Shown piece after piece: positions 34,201 through 47,000 of a stretch of 64,000 bases of DNA. The notes beneath the pieces were generated by a model. It saw only the letters and a program-made list of their open reading frames with translations. It did not search any database and was not told the DNA's origin. The stretch's first letter is position 1. Every line of letters starts with the position of its first letter. Source of the DNA: Aculops lycopersici (Eukaryota > Arthropoda > Arachnida > Trombidiformes > Eriophyidae); NCBI GenBank assembly GCA_015350385.1, contig WNKI01000002.1, positions 3,376,721-3,440,720 on the forward strand, written 5' to 3'. The translations under genes were made by a program, and so were the position numbers.

Positions 34201-37200
34201 CGAAAAAAGGAAAACTAGAGAGAATACTAGATCAGTTGCTGCTTGCGCCCACAAGTCAGTTATTTAGTTAGCTACATTGAAACTTGAGCAACCGCCGAGA
34301 CGAAAACGACAGAAACCATCTATTGTAAATAAGTAACCGCACGAGTACCTACAGATAGTTGAACGAACACAGGCTCAAGTTGTGCGAAGATGTTTTATAT
34401 TAACTTCCGGATTGCGTCATTCACAACTCGTATTCGCGTATAGCGCGCATATCAGTCAGGCGTCTCGTTGTCTGAGTCTCCCACACTTAAGGGGCGCATT
34501 ACGGCGTTGTCGGGGAACAAGATCGAAGTCGTCATTTGATTTCGGTTGCAAACTGAACGAACAGACTGAATTGAAGAGTGAGATATAGAGAGTGAAATTA
34601 AGACTAGTAAGTTAGTGTAGAGTAGATTGTGTGCGCATGTGAACGAATAGGAAGAAGAGGGAAAAGAGAAGAATACAACGACAGTCTCAGCTACTGAAGA
34701 AGAAAAATTCTCTCATGATAACCAGTAAAGAGAGAAGAAAAACAGAAGATAGGACATAGAACGAGAAGAACTGAAGCGAAGATTCGCTTGCGACACTGAA
34801 AAACAGATCTGCTGTTTTGTTTTGTTGTTGTTGTTGTCGTTGTATACCATGAGAACATCGAAGCAAAAGTCACATTGTATTCAATTACTCGACTCGCGCA
34901 CCAAGGCAGCGAGAGCTTGTGGTAGGGGCCGGAAACTCTTAGGTAAGTACTTACAAGTGGTCCTTTTAGTCTTAAAGTTGACGCTTCTGATGGTGGCCAC
35001 GCTCTGACCACAGGCGCGGTGTTCTTGTGCAGCCACAAGGAATCTCCAAGGTTGGACAGCTAGTCGCTGGGCCGGCAAGCAATTCGTTTTGGGCGCAAAT
35101 TCCAGAGCGTGAAAGCAGATGTCTCGCTGTTTGTGTTTCGAGAAAGTTAAGCTTTCAAGCTGAGTTGGCGAAACTTTTTTCGGAGTTTCAGGGGAAAAAT
35201 CGCATCGATCTGCAGAGCGGTACGTTGCAGACAACATTTAGCTAGATTGCTAGCTAGAAGATCTCTGCGCCTCTCGCGGTTTTCATGTGGTTGTGCTTAG
35301 ACGCGTGAACAACAAATCCGATAAGAAATTAACGAAACAAGAGAAGGCACGAGTGAAAAATACGACTTTGCCGACAAGTAGCATGTTTGGTCCACTAATG
35401 CTAAAATTGCTTGACCACTATTCTGAGACCTGCGCCACATGAACAGCATTTGAGCCAAGATGATAGTTGCTGCAGAAAACATACCACCCACTACCATTGG
35501 TGCGGGTGGTGATCGAATCCAAGTGCCGGTAAGGCCGCCTTTGTTTTGACGATTCAAAGAGATGGGATACAGCGACTAACGCCCCCAGTAATAGCTATAT
35601 TATGGTTGGTCTCTATTGCGTAGCCAGTGCACACCGAGGCACCGTGATGGTGGTTACTCGTGGGCGACATTGTAGTTGTGTCGCACAAGTTGTTTGGTTA
35701 CGATGAGAAGTTTTGCTAACCACAGACCTGAAGCTAGACCGGCCGCAGGAAAATCCAACTTGATTGATTGGGCGGATGCTGCAAAAAGGATTCGCAGCTT
35801 TAGGACCTAGAAGTCTGTCTTTGAAGCACCTTGTTATTTCCTCACACTGGTCATCATGTAACGTTGCTGCTAGTTTATTGATTAAAGGCAAGCCTCTTTG
35901 GAACGACAGTTAAGCTTCTATTCTGTCGGGTGCAGAAACTCTTGTGAGAACACAACTCCTTGTCATCATAGCAGCGACTTGTGAGTGAGCCGAGAATGAG
36001 CGAAGTTGATTGGTCATCAATCTTACCGAGCTACGGCTCGGTTGAGCATCGCGAGCTCAGAAAGGCGCATCAAAGGAGTTCACTTGCCAGCATGGAGGGA
36101 GGCTAAAATTGTGAGATTGTGGGCATGTTCTGGTATCAGTTTTTAGCCCTGAAAACTTACGCGAGAAACCGTTCCTCAATGAGTTCATGTGAAGTCGTGA
36201 TGAGAGAAGGAGTTGAATACAAAACTTTTTCAAGGATTAGACCCGAATTGTAGTTTTGTGCATACATTTTTTTACTACTTGTTGTGACCAGCCTCTCGAC
36301 CAACCGTATCCAATGACATTAAGTCAACTGCATACTTTGTGAGAGTGCAGTTACAATTAGGGCCTCTAGTATTTTCATTTCATGTGAAGAACACAATCGC
36401 CTTAGAAATGCTCCTAGGGACCACAGAGAATCGAGGATCCTCATAAGCCCCACATATATTTAACAATTTAGACTAAGCAATGAACTCTTGGTCAACATTC
36501 TATAAATCGAAATTTCTTTCGCTTGATTTGTCTTCAATAATTGCCAGAAGTTGTCAAAAGAGTTGTTGGATGCGAAGAGAGATGAAACTTATGTAGCCAA
36601 GCAGAATACACAGCGGTGGCTTGTTGTGAACGAGATATCGACAAGTATTCCAACTACGATCCCACATACAGTATGTCATAATACTACAACAACCTTTACT
36701 CTTAATGCAATCACTAAAAACCATGAATACTAAACACCATCAAATAGCTAGCGGTCAATCAGCTTGCACTTTGATTAGGTAGCGAGCCAGTGGTTAGTTT
36801 ATGCCCATTTTGCTTCGTAAATAAATATGTGGAGGTTTATTTATTTATCTCTGACCCGAGAGACTGAGAGGCGCGCAAACGAGAAGTGAGCTAGGATCGT
36901 GTTAACACAGAGCTTAATATCTGATTGGCTGAGGATTTAGCGGTTACAGCAGCGAGTGTGCAAGAATAAGAATAACAAGCCGGTGGCATTCAAGGCACCA
37001 GTCACTCATCGGATCTTCCTCATTGAATGCCAATAAGGAGGGCCATCGCGGTGATGGTGGTTGGATTGACCGCTAGAGCACCAAAGAGCAGCACGCCAAT
37101 TTAGGGAGGCGCTAAGCCAGCTAGCTCGCCAAGGCTGACTGGTCACCACGAAGCGAAATGGCGCGAGCAGCCGCTCGCGGCGAGGATTGGCAAATGTTTG

Positions 37201-37518
37201 CGCTCGACTCTGTTCACAAGTCCATAAGTAGCGGTGGTACGAGGAAACCGCTTGTGCTGCCAACATCGGCCAAAGCGTAAAGATCAGTTCGAGTAACTTG
37301 GGCCGAGAACGGAACTCGGAAATTAGCACTTATGGTTACTAGTGACACGGGGAGAGAGAGAGAGCAACAAGCGGCGAGTCAATTCAATAGAACAAAGCAG
37401 CGGCAGCCATATATGAGCAGCTTGAGGGACAAGGTAAAGTGTGAATATGTGTCACATACGACAAAAGTTCCATCCTATTGTGTCCATATTCGTTTACTAG
37501 TGCTAAGCGAGTGAGCAA

Positions 37519-37535
37519 GAGAGAGAGAGAGAGAG
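37519..37535. repeat. (GA)n tract upstream of the GPCR gene
   Basis: About eight GA units, 480 bp upstream of the GPCR start codon. Such tracts can bind GAGA-type factors in arthropods; nothing more can be shown here. Confidence 0.8.
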
Positions 37536-37914
37536 TATCGTATTCAACCCTTTGATATAATCAGCCTAAACAGAAGCGATAACAACTTCACGATAGGTGC
37601 CTTTTACTTTGACTCCTCTACTGCAATATTATCATCGAATGCTAACACAACTTTTCAAACACTTATCCAACACAACATAACTATCGTGCTGTCATATGGT
37701 TTCAAATTAACAGCATCACCAGTAACAACAAACTCCAATAAGTGAGGCAATCATACAAGTGGCGACTACTGCACAAACACACGATGAATCACTGACGAGC
37801 AACTACAGGTGGAGAATGGAGAAGCCATATTAAAGGAAGTCTCGATCTAAAGCTTTCCCAGAAACTAGACTGCAACTGAAATCAGATTTTGGATCACTTA
37901 TAACCAAGTTTAAT

Positions 37915-37960
37915 ATACGTATATATATATAAATATAAATATATCTATATCTATACACCT
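37915..37960 (+). promoter_or_regulatory. AT-rich TATA-like region upstream of the GPCR
   Basis: Dense TATATA/TATAAATA words 55-95 bp before the GPCR ATG at 38011. One of them may serve as a TATA box, but the tract is low complexity and I see no clear initiator at the right distance. Confidence 0.3.
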
Positions 37961-38010
37961 GACACAGTGACAAGACATTAACAAGCCAAAACCAAGAGTC
38001 CAGCATCAAG

Positions 38011-41000
38011 ATGGTCCAATTCAATTTGAGCAACGATGATGATCGGATAAAACTGTTCACTTTGCTGAACAACACAGAGGGCCTTAATTATTTTGATCCA
38101 AAGAAATTGTACTCTTACCTATGTCCGGTGATTATGTTCGTTTGCTCTGTCAGTATTATATGTAATGCAGTATTGATTTACATCAGCAAACGGACAAAAG
38201 TTAGCAAATCGCCAATCTATTTGTTATCATCGAACTTAGCCGTAACGGATTTGGTAGCATCAACACTAAATGGATTGCACATATTACTGAATTCCTATTT
38301 GCCCATCGTGATAGACAAAAAATTTCGGCCCAGCACGTGTCGAATGCTCATGTTTGAGGTGTTTCGTACAGCCGCAATGGTAGCATCGGCCCTGCACCTA
38401 CTAGCATTGGCTTTTGTCCACTACAAAGGAATTGTGAATCCACTTCATTACAGGTAAGTAGCCTTAGTATATTTGTACCTGTACATTGCTTTCCTTCCAC
38501 AAACCATTGCCACATGCCTCTCGTAGACTGGAACAAAGAGCACCCACGAGAGCAGTCTTAATCTTGTTATCGGGTTTACTCTATCTGCAGATCTCGAGTC
38601 CCTTCGAGGACTGTTCGATTAACAACTAAGCTAGAGTGAAAGCGTTTCACTTGCATACAGATGCACCTAATGGTCCGATTTGATTTGACTAAGCTTCAAG
38701 TGGTTGCACAGCACAATGCCTTTAAGGAGCGGCAATCCAGTTACTCAAATGGAATAATTCTTGTTAACTCAAGCTAGTGCACTCGATTTGTTGTTGTTTA
38801 GTGTGTCTAGCGAGTTTCTTGCGGTGGATTGTTTGTGATGCTAACGAGTTGAAAAGTTCCTGCTGGGGCACTCGAACTGGGCTGAGTGCGTTTTGCATCG
38901 AAGTAAAAGTAGGCGCTCGAATGCCGTTGCATGGGCGTGTTCGGATTTGGATCAGTTTAGTGTGAAATGAGAGATCAATTCCATTTTAGTCGGTAGACAG
39001 CAGCAATCTACATAATCAGAGCCTACCAATCAATGTGGTCGAAGACGTGAGAAGAATTTAGGCACGAATGAGAGCACAAACCGAATCCGATGATCTTGAC
39101 TCGAGACAACCAAGTGTTATCCTAGATTTACCACAATAGATCATTTTCTATTCACTATCCAACAACTAGCAATGAGAGTGTGGATCTAGCGACTAGCAGA
39201 AGTTTCATTTAAACTTCCGGCTTTGAAAGTTGGGATGAATAGAGTAAGCGAAGGAAAACTAGGGATGGAAACTCGAGTTGCATCTTTGGTTCAAGTGGTT
39301 TGCTCATTCTCTAAACCTCTTTTCAATTCTGGGTTCATTATGCAAGGAATTTATGTGCTGATCAGGGCATAATTCATCCATTAATAGACTCCGCTAGTTC
39401 TCACTTTGTAAGGACTAGATAAACATCATTATCATCCCCTTCCTTTTCGAGCGCCAAGTTGGCGAACTGCATAGTGCACTAAAGCAAGCAAAGGGATACC
39501 GATCAGTTAACTGATCTGCCAGTGAAAGCACTTTTTGCGATTGATGGATTTTCAGCTCGCGAGCCGGCAAGTTCATGACCAACCGGAACAAAGCATCTAG
39601 TCCACAAAGAAAACGAGTATAGCTAGTTTTTAGAGCCGACTACTTCCACTTGAGAAGCGATCAGCTGTGAGCGCGTGTAGCTTTATCGCGCATTCAATGA
39701 CCCGAAAATTGACTTCAACTCTCCCAAGAGATCAAGGTTCTAGATTTCGCCCATTCCCTCTTGGAGCAATGGTGGTAGAATAGATCAGCAAAGTTGCTAA
39801 ACCAGTTACACTAAATCGATTCGAAACTTTCAATTCATCCCGTCGTGAACAAGTTCTTTCATATAGCTAATCTTGTATGATTCAGAACACGAATGAGAAC
39901 ATTGAAAAGTATCACCGCTGGTTAGTTCAAACTCTTTTGGTCTGACCAGCCAAAAGGAAATACAAAATCCCCCTGGGTTCGCGGTTCAACTTCCGAAGAG
40001 AGAGCAGATCAAGCGAAAGTTGTGGAGAAGTCGGGCGTAAAATTGCGACAGATACCTGTATTGGTCGTTCTTTCCGCTTCTGTATTGCAAATCCGGCAAA
40101 AAGAGTTGGTCAAGACAATCGAAATTAGACGACCACTTTGACAATGACAATTCCACCTTCTGTCAAAGTCCATTGCCGAGGTACAGGTGCAGGTGACTTG
40201 GTGGCCGCTGTCAATTTCAATCTGATCTAAATCACCTCGATCCAACCGCTGCAATCGATCACTAAAAACCAGGGGCAAAGTGAACGCCACGAGTCTTATA
40301 ACTTTTTCTCTCGAAGTAGAGGCTCATCAAGTAGGTTGGCTTATTTGTGATTCATTACCAAAAAGACACTGGCACAGGTTTTTCCGGTGCTCTTCGAACT
40401 TTTCTCATTTGGTTTCGGATCTTTGCTTTTGGCAAGCAGACTTTATTCGCGCATAGCGCTAACGCATGATCTATTCTCTTTTGCGCGCGATCCGAAAGCA
40501 AAAAGCAAAAATCCGAAATGCCATGAAACCCTGTGTAACGTTTGGCCATCAGAGTGGTCAAAATTTCAGAGCACAACTGCAAGGGTGGTCTAGCTAGGGA
40601 TTGGTGAAGGAGAAGGTTTTTCACTTAGACTTCGCAAGGGACATGCGCACCCAAACGACCGTCCATCTTCTCCTTGAGTCAAGAATCTTTCGATTCGATT
40701 GAATTCGCAAAAGTTGATAGTGGGAAATTAACTGCTTAACATGTAAAGGTGTGTGCGTTTGTGATGGCAAGAAGCGATTGCTCATGGACTCAACAAAAAC
40801 CATTCATGGTAGATGGTGGAAAGAAAACAAGTGGACAAAGAGGTATAATTTATACGCAAGACGACTGATGGCATCGTGGAGAACGATGACGATGCGAGTT
40901 GAATCGTCATGAAATCACCATGAGAGTTTATACAATCAGCAAAACAAGTGGCAGTTACTAGACGGCCTTGTCTACCCAAAAGCTTGATGACTATTTGATT

Positions 41001-44000
41001 CAGAAGTCTCGTGAGACAAGCATACAACCGCGAGTTGTTCATTCCTTTCAATCTAACTATAGAAACTCACATGAGTGCGTGCCAACTACACAAAACCACC
41101 ATGACCGCTAACTTGACCAGTTTTGACCAACTCGGTTCAAATTGAACACAACCAGTCGGATGGGAACTTATATATTTGCCTCTGCGTTTGCATCCAAAGT
41201 GACAGATAGACAGTTTGGATTCAGCGTAATGCTCGTGCAGTTGCATTGTGGCCAGCTGGACTTCAATTGTAGGAGTTGGGTTCAGCGGTAGTAGCTAGGG
41301 TGACTAGCTTGACGCGGTGATGTAGGTGATGGGTACACACGCTTGGGACCAGGGCGTGCGGGTGCGCTTATATGAACATTCATTGCCAGCACGAGTGATT
41401 GCGGTGCCAGATGAGAGTGAGCTGAGGGGAAAATTAATTTTGCTCATCCACTATTAACTTGTGTGCTTTTGTGGTAGTGAAGCAAGCCTACCCTTTTTGG
41501 AGAAAAAGAGTGGCCATTGGCCAGCAGTGGATCTCTCGAACTGAGCGAGCCGTCATTTGTGACGCCTTACGCGACAAAATAAGTCGCGCTTTACTGTGTA
41601 GCGAACGAAGCCGGCGGCGGCGGTATTGGCTTAGAATTCAAACCGACGTCGTTGGTGCCACTCCAAATGCCGAATATAACGCTGTTGGCGAATAGAGTGT
41701 TTGCTAGGCGGCTAGTCAGTCAGTCAACCAGCAAGCGAACTAGTCAGCTAGTCTCCCAAATTCAGTCTCACTCCCTCCCTGAGCTAAACTCCCCGCGGCC
41801 GACAATTTAGCTTCAGCTTGATTCTTTGGAATCTAGTGTAGCGTGAGAGATTGTGACCTGGCGTGTTCCTATTGATAAACACTACGTTCGATACAAATAG
41901 CTAAATGGTCGTAGTGTTCGTCGAGGCGACGACGGTGGTGAAGTTAGTAGTAGCCCTGGACGAGAAAGAGTACGAGTTATCCTTGAAGGTTGACACAGAT
42001 GGAGTTACCGGAGGATTGAACAAGTGGGTTTGAAAGGGGGATCCTCTTTATTGGAGAGAGTCAGTGCGGGGAGAGGGCTGACAGCTTATTTGTCCATCGC
42101 TTGCTGTTGTCGCTCCGAGGCTCGCACTTCTTCGAAAGCGAGAGAGCGAGAAAGCGAGAGGCAAATATAATAAGTTGCTCTCCCTCCCTCCTTCCCTCTT
42201 CCCTTCACCCTCTAAAATAGATTTTCTGCAATCAGCCAGGCAAGCGTCTTACCGCTTTTGCTTCCGGCTTTCATAGTTGATTTTGGTTATGGAGCTTACA
42301 GAGTCATAGGCTAGAGCTTCAGTTGCCGGAGAGCAAACTGTAGGGTAGGAAATGATAACTTAATCCTGCTCGAACGAGCTCATCACTTGATGATAAAAAG
42401 CGATTTATAACCAAACTTTGTGTTGAGGCTTGTAATGGGGCCAGGACTCAGCTTTGAGAGAAGCTAAAGTGAGCAACTAGGTTTTCAATAATAACAACAG
42501 GCATTCCCTCAAATGTCTTGCCATCATCAGTGTTGTGTCACCACCACTACCACAACACAGCCTTATGACTCCCCGACTGGATCAGTGGTCAGTGGTTGTC
42601 GTTGTCATAGGAGTTTCTAAGTGCACTAATGACGCCTTGTCGCTGGATGTGTTCGCTATCAGCCAACAACAAACTACAACAGCAACAGCGAGCTATGATA
42701 AAGATGCTAACCAACGCAAGCTTCCAAATCTCCGATTGCCATTCCAAGAGCAATCTCTTTTGCCAGAGAAGCCCACTTCTAAGCTGATCTCAATGAGAGT
42801 TGAGACTACAAGCTTAATGTGTGTGTGTATGTGTGAGAGAGGGGAAGGAAGGAAAAAAGCGACATACCTGGGCACCTAGTTGCAACGGCTTGTATATGCT
42901 CGCGCCCTCAAACAAATTGACATAATTTGTTAGAAATGCGACTGGAAGTGCCGACAAGTGAAGCCGACTGCTTCGGCTTCAGTGCACCTGAAAGTTGGCT
43001 GAGAGATAGAGGAAAGGCATAAAAGCCACAGACTAAAATAGCACACGCAAACCAATCATTTAACTTGCGCATGTACCTAGCGGCTTTCAAGCGCTAGCTA
43101 GCTGGCTGGCTGGCCGGCTGGCAGGCAAGCCGACACTTGCGCTCGTAGTCCTAATGCTCGAAATATTCCTATTAAACTAATCTACTAATATATTAGGCAA
43201 ACTAACAAATTATTTGCCCAACCCCTTCCATCGTAAATGAACTCTGAAATGATACTATACTATTCAGGTCCACAATCTTCTTCTCGCGGCACGTCACAAG
43301 GGAAGTCAATATCATATCCATAACATGCTGGATTATACCACTGACCATCCTGATGGTTTGGTTTCACACAGAGCCAGGATCAGGTGAGTATTTTTCCTCT
43401 CCCTCTCTTTGTCTCTCTGACTCAGTGAGCCCGAGGCTCGCTCAGTCAGCGATGATTGTTATTGTTTTTATTTTAGATGAGGTTGTTGTAATTTGTGCAA
43501 TCATCGTACCAACTATCTATGCTGTTGGTGCTGGTCTCCTCCTTTTCACCGCAGACTCTCGTATCTTCTTATTGATAATAGGCGCCCATGCGTTGTTGGT
43601 AATTTAGCGCTGGAGCAGCTTATCTCTTAGCCAGCCTCAGACATCTACCTCTCCTAATGGCTCACTAAAATCACTAATCTAGCTGATATCATTGGTGCGC
43701 CTGACGAGGGAGCGCGTTGACTTTTTTCTCTCGTTCCATTATTACCATTGGCCCTCTACACTTTGTCTCTTTCCCAATCTTTGCCTCCCTCTTCCACAAA
43801 CAAATAAGCTCCTTTGCCTCCGTCCCCTAGCAACTTTCCAAACTCTCCGTATTCACTTGCATCGCGAGAGTTGAATTCTAACTGGTGCCAAGGAGCTAAA
43901 GTACAAATAACTAGACGGAGGAAGTAGCAATATATCGGAGTAGTAGCACTAGGCTAGTCATGCTAAGCGTTGACTCTAGTCAACTAAGTTACTTTGTAGA

Positions 44001-47000
44001 GAAAGTGAACTAAACTAAACGCAAAGTAGCGATAAAGTAAGCGGCCCTTGCTAACAATCATAAGCTAGAGACTAGACGGCATTGCTTTTCCTCCCATTAG
44101 AATGAGGGAAAAAGCAAGTTACCTGACTCGATTACGAGAGGTAAACGGGACAATCCGGTTAGTCTCGTGGATGAAACTGACTTCCAGACACTTGCATACC
44201 ACGAGTCTCCGCAAACTAACTGGCCCCTGCTGCTGTTGATAGTTGGTATTTGGCTCAGTATCAGTTAAGCTCTTGATGTTCGATGATCTCATTGGATCCA
44301 TTGAGCAGAAGGTCAAGGTAGCGGAGGATAACAACAACAACAAAAACGACCACTCTACGGGCTAAGGCAGAAGTTGACCTTGCATTTGGCGTCCCGAAAC
44401 AAGTAAACAAACTTTCTTAAGTGCCAAAACACCTGAGAACGGAATGCAAAATTCTCCGCTTGCAAGCACTTACTTTTCCTGTTAGCAGAGAGCACTCAGG
44501 TAGCTTTGATATGTTTGCGATTCTATGTATCGGCGCACCAAACGAACTCTACGAAACGCGAGCAAGGGTCTTCTGTTCAGATAGAGCCATTGGCCAACCA
44601 CTGTATGGCTAGTTAATGATAACACTTTAACAGGATGAAAAATCTCAACAAGATCTCTGTCATGAATTCACAAGAAATCAATCATCGATCGATAGGCCTC
44701 ATTAAGTCCGTTCAATCAGTCAGTTGCGAGGCATCTCACATACAGCCAATCTCAAAAATTTTACACATTCTAAAGATGGCGCCTTATCAGATCTATCCTT
44801 CTTCCAAAGGCTAATATTTTTTCTCACTGCTACTGCATCACAACCATATTACTCGTTGTTGCTGCAGCTTGATCTAAATTGCGCCAAATCTTTAGGATTG
44901 GCTGTACCAGATGGATGTTTTCACTGAAAACCGGAAGTTGCCACATCTTCTAGGCAATAACCACGTTCTAGTGGATCCATCTCAAGGTTTAGTGGAGGGT
45001 TTGGTAGTAATACGACAGTTTTCTTCACTCGACTATTCCTTGAATTTGCTCCATTAACTTTGCATGGATCTCACTGGCTGCTCGCCGACCCTTAAACATC
45101 TCAGCGCTTTCGCAGAATCTTTGATCAGAGTCGAATGGTGATGGCTCTACATTTCCGGTATATTATCACCCTAGCCACTTGCCATCTCAGAGGCAGCAGT
45201 AGCACAATTTCATTCTCAAAATTAAAAGCCTCGCAGTTAAATCCAGTCAAGCTTAGTGAGATTTCTTCTGCCACTTGCGACGCACAACAAGTTCTTGTGT
45301 ATTAAGCTAGCCTGCGTCGACATCAAAGGCTTAAATCGTGTTCCTTCTCCTCGAATTTTTCTCTGGAATTACTCGTCTGTTTGCTTGGCATATTGGTCAC
45401 ACCACTTTAACTGCAACGCACTATACCATTCCATTGTACTCTCAATCAAATGAAACTTTCTTTCTATCGAGGACTAACGACCAACAACTTCTTTACTGTC
45501 AACCCTAAACTAAATTAAATTAAATTGATCCAAACTCTCGATTCAGGTTTTCAAGTTGAAAAATGCGACGTATTATTCATGTACAAATTTGGCTATCGTT
45601 ACATGCTACTCACACTCTTTGCAGTCCCACTGGCAGTGATGTCGGTGATTTACTTGCGAATATTTGTCATTATAAGTCGCCATCAGAAGAGCCGCCGAAT
45701 AAACCACCAACAATCAACTCTATCACGAGGTGTAATCAGCGTAACTGGACCCATAGTGACTGGCGCGGCTTCTGTGAACCTCTCAGAGCTTATGGCTCAA
45801 TCCGTGGCAGCGGCAGCCACCGCGACAGGTGGTGGCTATCGGGTTAAGTGTGCCGCTTGTGAAGCGCGCGATATGATCTACACCAGTCCAAATGCCAATG
45901 ATTGCAAACTCGACGATAGCGATACCGATAAAAACAATACTAGCCACAGTAAGGATATCAACATTAGAGCAGATAGCAAAGGGTTAGGCTTGACTATGAC
46001 CAAATGTTCGCCAAATGCTCAGGAGCTCGACGAGCATGATGGTGGTTGTGGCGTCGGCAATTCGATCGCATCTGACAGGCAGTACCAATCGGCTTGCATG
46101 AATCTTGAACGGCGGCAGCTGGTCGATGACAATCAACTGGGTGGCTTCTCTATTGAGAGCCAATCAAGTGTCTCTCGCGACCCATATACCTGCCAAGCAA
46201 GCGGTAGTCATTCATCTAGATTCCATCATCCATCGACACTAGCAAATTCGAACCAGAGGTCAAGCGGGCGGAGTGGCGCCGGAAGCAGCGGTAGTGGTGA
46301 TCAAAGAGTAACTATAAGCCAGAGTTCGGGTCGCTCAAGCTCGTCAAATTTCAGCAGCGAAGAGGAGTACGTGTCGGAAGCAGGTGATGGGCAAACTCGG
46401 AACCGGAAACGGAGGCGAGCGTCAAGTTCGCAGACTAGAGGAAAAGCCATGGGAGCGAACAACTGTGATCAAGATGAGGCAAAGATAACTGGCTACGAGG
46501 AGTTGACTCCGTTGATGGACCGAGGCCAGGATCATCAGTCAAATGGTATCGGCAAGGGCGACGTTCGCAATATAGCTGTTGTTGAAAATGGCCTTGGGCA
46601 ATCGGTGGCTTCGGTTCCGGCTAGACAGTGTAGTATAGGAGTCACTTCCGGTTCGGCTGAAATGCCGCAACGGGTAACCAAGCAACAGAACAGAGACAAG
46701 GCCACCTGTTTCGCCCAGAAGACAGTCTCGCTCGTCGAGGCAGCCGGTTGCAGAGGCAGTGATGGTGATATCAATGGCTGCTATGACGTGCGGACCAATA
46801 ATCAGTTAGCGGAACCATTTTTGGACCACCGTAACAGAACAGGCTCCTGTCGCGATAGTCCACAACGTCAGGCAAAGACGATACTTCGTACGCAGTTTAG
46901 TCTGAAAGGAGGCGAATCTGGTCGCAACTTTCCATCGCTGGCAAGTCATAAAGAGGTACGCCTGCTCACTTCTTCGCCCAAAGGTAGTGGTTATGCTGCG

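Larger units (their letters stand above)
26717..38010. other. 11.3-kb intergenic region; no gene recognised
   Basis: This lies between the divergent starts of the SLC41-like gene and the GPCR. The longest frame (29291-29824, minus, 177 codons) is within what chance gives in this much sequence and its composition is not protein-like. I see a perfect 10-bp palindrome (28216-28239), tetranucleotide GTCT/ATCT runs (28805-28834), a CGT repeat near 29.48 kb and a GA tract (37519-37535). Distal promoters, enhancers or non-coding RNAs could be present but cannot be called. Confidence 0.55.
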
